Below are positions 5,667-7,245 of a stretch of 7,245 bases of DNA, piece after piece (the stretch's first letter is position 1; each line of letters opens with the position of its first letter). A program made the translations under genes and the position numbers. This DNA comes from Caldifarciminota bacterium 4484_100. GTDB taxonomy: Bacteria > Hydrothermota > Tepidihabitantia > SM23-42. The notes below the pieces were generated by a model, which saw only the letters and a program-made list of their open reading frames with translations, was not told where the DNA came from and did not search any database. Location of the stretch: contig MUKB01000114.1 in assembly GCA_002049785.1 (NCBI GenBank), positions 1 through 7,245 of the forward strand. The letters run 5' to 3'.

Positions 5667-7126
5667 TATTCCCTCCTCCTTGTTCGAAACAGAAAGACCG
5701 CGATTATAATAAACAGAATAATCAGAAGCCAGCCACCCAGGAATTCAGCGAACCTTGAATAACCTCCATAAGGGGCCTTTATCCGTTCAATAATATTTGT
5801 AACAAATAGAATCCCGACGACGATCGGAGTCAGAAATTTTATGCAGAAATCCCACCAGGGACCGATTGTAAAGTCAGATTTACTGTTGGCGTATTCTCTC
5901 AATTCTTTATGATTATAGAAATAGCCGATAGCGATACATTCGATGATTCCCACTACAAGCAGTCCATAGTTGTTCATAAAGTGGTCAACAATATCGAGCC
6001 AGTAGAGTCCACCCCGGGTTGTGTAGATTATGCCGATCAGCATTGCAATAATACCAAAACCGATATTCACATAAATCCTTTTCAATTTAAACTTGTCGAT
6101 AATTGATGCAGCACCGGCCTCGACCAAAGAGAAGGCAGAATCGATACCCAGAGTGAGGAGCATGAGAAAGAATAAGATTCCAAATAGTCCAGCAGCAAAG
6201 GGAAGCATACTGATGATTGTCGGATAGGTGACAAAGGCAAGATGGGGGCCTGATTTTACAACCTCACTTACTGGAAGACCGGTCTGCTGGGCATAGTAAC
6301 CGAGAGTTGAGAAGACTGCAAATCCGCCGACAAAGGATGTTGCATTGTTGGCAAAACTCACCAAAAAAGCATTGTTAACGACATCAGAGTCACGAGGTAA
6401 GAAGCTGGCGTAGGTGATCTGAACACCAAATCCGATGGTTAGAGAGAAGAAGACCTGGGAATATGCAGCAAGCCAGACTTTATAATCCAGCAATGCAGAG
6501 AATTTCGGTGTGAGATAGAATTTCAATCCTTCAATTGCTCCGGGCAGGGTTATGCCTCTGATTACCAGGACGATCAGGATTATCCACGGGATTATTACGG
6601 TGTAATAGACTACTTTGCCAACGGTATTCGGACCCTTCCAGATTGAGGCGATGATTGCGATCCAGGTGAGGACAAGACCGAGGACAATCATCCATTGGAT
6701 ACTGCCGATATGCATTGGTGAATCAGATATCTTCAGAAATTGATTGAAGAAAAATGTCTGAGTATCCTTTCCCCAAGCGAGATTGAATGAATAACCGAGA
6801 TAGTTAAAACACCAACCCATTACAACTGCATAGTAGGTAACGATGCCGAAACCGATGAGCAGGGCAAACCAGCCAAGGACCTCAAAACCTTTTTTGATAT
6901 TACCGAATGCAGCAGGAGCAGGTTTTGAGAATTTATGGCCCAAGGAGAATTCCAGAACCATCAGGGGGATACCACTGGTTAAGAGGGCAATCAGATAGGG
7001 GATTAAAAATGCCCCACCCCCATTTGCATAACAGACATAAGGGAAGCGCCAGATATTACCCAGGCCGATTGCTGAACCTATGGATGCAAGGATGAAAGAT
7101 GTTCTGCTCTGCCAGATATCCTTCAT
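5666..7126 (-). CDS. Sodium-dependent amino-acid transporter, NSS/SNF family (MetP-like large subunit)
   Basis: This is a polytopic membrane protein of the neurotransmitter:sodium symporter family, 486 residues from ATG 7126, with about 12 spans and the LeuT fold. TM1 has SAIGLGNIWRFPY (18-30). G21 stands where monoamine transporters have Asp, as expected for amino-acid substrates. NGGGAFLIPY precedes TM2. TM3 has the substrate-site TYY (98-99). TM6 reads FFSLTIGFGVQITYASF. TM8 has GIDS (D329, S330: predicted Na2 site). Y44, S228, N260 and S264 align with the four chloride ligands of serotonin transporter. The charged end RTRRRE overlaps the small-subunit start. An earlier TTG (7132) adds two residues but lies against the -10 box. 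The substrate is unproven; neutral amino acids such as methionine or alanine are suggested by the MetS partner. Confidence 0.93.
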   Translation of the reverse strand: MKDIWQSRTSFILASIGSAIGLGNIWRFPYVCYANGGGAFLIPYLIALLTSGIPLMVLEFSLGHKFSKPAPAAFGNIKKGFEVLGWFALLIGFGIVTYYAVVMGWCFNYLGYSFNLAWGKDTQTFFFNQFLKISDSPMHIGSIQWMIVLGLVLTWIAIIASIWKGPNTVGKVVYYTVIIPWIILIVLVIRGITLPGAIEGLKFYLTPKFSALLDYKVWLAAYSQVFFSLTIGFGVQITYASFLPRDSDVVNNAFLVSFANNATSFVGGFAVFSTLGYYAQQTGLPVSEVVKSGPHLAFVTYPTIISMLPFAAGLFGILFFLMLLTLGIDSAFSLVEAGAASIIDKFKLKRIYVNIGFGIIAMLIGIIYTTRGGLYWLDIVDHFMNNYGLLVVGIIECIAIGYFYNHKELREYANSKSDFTIGPWWDFCIKFLTPIVVGILFVTNIIERIKAPYGGYSRFAEFLGGWLLIILFIIIAVFLFRTRRRE

Positions 7127-7131
7127 TGTCA

Positions 7132-7159
7132 ATTATATTCGTAATCTGAAATTTGTCAA
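7132..7159 (-). promoter_or_regulatory. Predicted promoter of the transporter operon, possibly leaderless
   Basis: Minus strand: perfect TTGACA (7159-7154), a 16-nt spacer and perfect TATAAT (7137-7132). Only 5 nt (7131-7127) separate the -10 box from ATG 7126. The start of transcription should coincide with the start codon, and there is no Shine-Dalgarno sequence. This is the strongest promoter match in the window. Confidence 0.72.
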
Positions 7160-7163
7160 TTTT

Positions 7164-7244
7164 TTATATGACTTCTGACTCCCTCCACTTTTGTCTTAAT
7201 TTTTCAAAATGTTGTGTTGAGTTCATTCCATACCTTCTTCGCAG
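7164..7244 (-). CDS. Possible 3' end of an unidentified minus-strand gene
   Basis: From the window edge one minus-strand frame stays open for 26 codons, ending ...KLRQKWRESEVI and stopping at TAA 7166-7164. That is just before the -35 box of the transporter promoter, where an upstream gene could end. The residues are polar and charged and look protein-like, but 26 open codons are not statistically meaningful. An internal ATG at 7226 preceded by AAGG could instead start a 20-codon mini-ORF. I do not recognise the product. Confidence 0.25.
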   Translation of the reverse strand: MRRRYGMNSTQHFEKLRQKWRESEVI

Positions 7245-7245
7245 A

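Noticed and set aside
1..7245. Insertion sequences, CRISPR arrays, tRNA or rRNA genes, or a defence system.
   Set aside because: No transposase motifs, terminal inverted repeats, spaced repeats or RNA gene signatures were found. Apart from the lesions the content is housekeeping.

Overview
The window is bacterial. It holds bacterial-type ribosomal protein genes in the classic S10/spc order, a zinc-type S14, TTGACA/TATAAT-like promoters and AGGAGG-type ribosome binding sites. Base composition is moderate to slightly AT-rich. I cannot assign a phylum from the sequence alone.

Layout. (1) 1-2834, plus strand: rpsC (5' end outside the window), rplP, rpmC, rpsQ, rplN, rplX, rplE and rpsN, packed with overlaps or gaps of at most about 10 nt. 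(2) 2854-3441, minus strand: recR, convergent with the ribosomal genes and reading from its own promoter. It sits where rpsH, the usual next spc gene, would be expected. (3) 3590-5550, plus strand: a promoter, then a metallo-beta-lactamase-fold hydrolase that has lost its 5' end, then the alpha and beta subunits of a class I (iron-sulfur) fumarate hydratase. (4) 5577-7126, minus strand: a sodium-coupled NSS-family transporter followed by a 29-codon single-span membrane protein that matches the MetS-type small subunit of such transporters. (5) 7127-7245: the transporter promoter and possibly the 3' tail of another minus-strand gene. No gene-free stretch exceeds 300 bases; the longest lies between recR and the hydrolase (about 175 bases) and holds two divergent promoters.

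How the genes work together. The ribosomal block builds both subunits (S3, S17, S14; L16, L29, L14, L24, L5). The fumarase pair interconverts fumarate and malate and is probably co-transcribed with the hydrolase remnant. The NSS pair probably imports amino acids with sodium.

The most striking feature is a cluster of lesions in otherwise well-conserved genes. rpsC lacks about 31 nt, with a frameshift. rpsQ lacks about 52 nt, with a frameshift. rplN carries a perfect 42-bp in-frame tandem duplication. The hydrolase lacks about 50 codons at its 5' end. Sequence resumes correctly after each lesion, so scaffold or gap-closure error is the leading explanation, though it needs read-level proof. A second signal is biological: the recR and transporter promoters share one geometry (16-bp spacer, -10 box ending 5 nt before ATG, no ribosome binding site), which suggests leaderless mRNAs.
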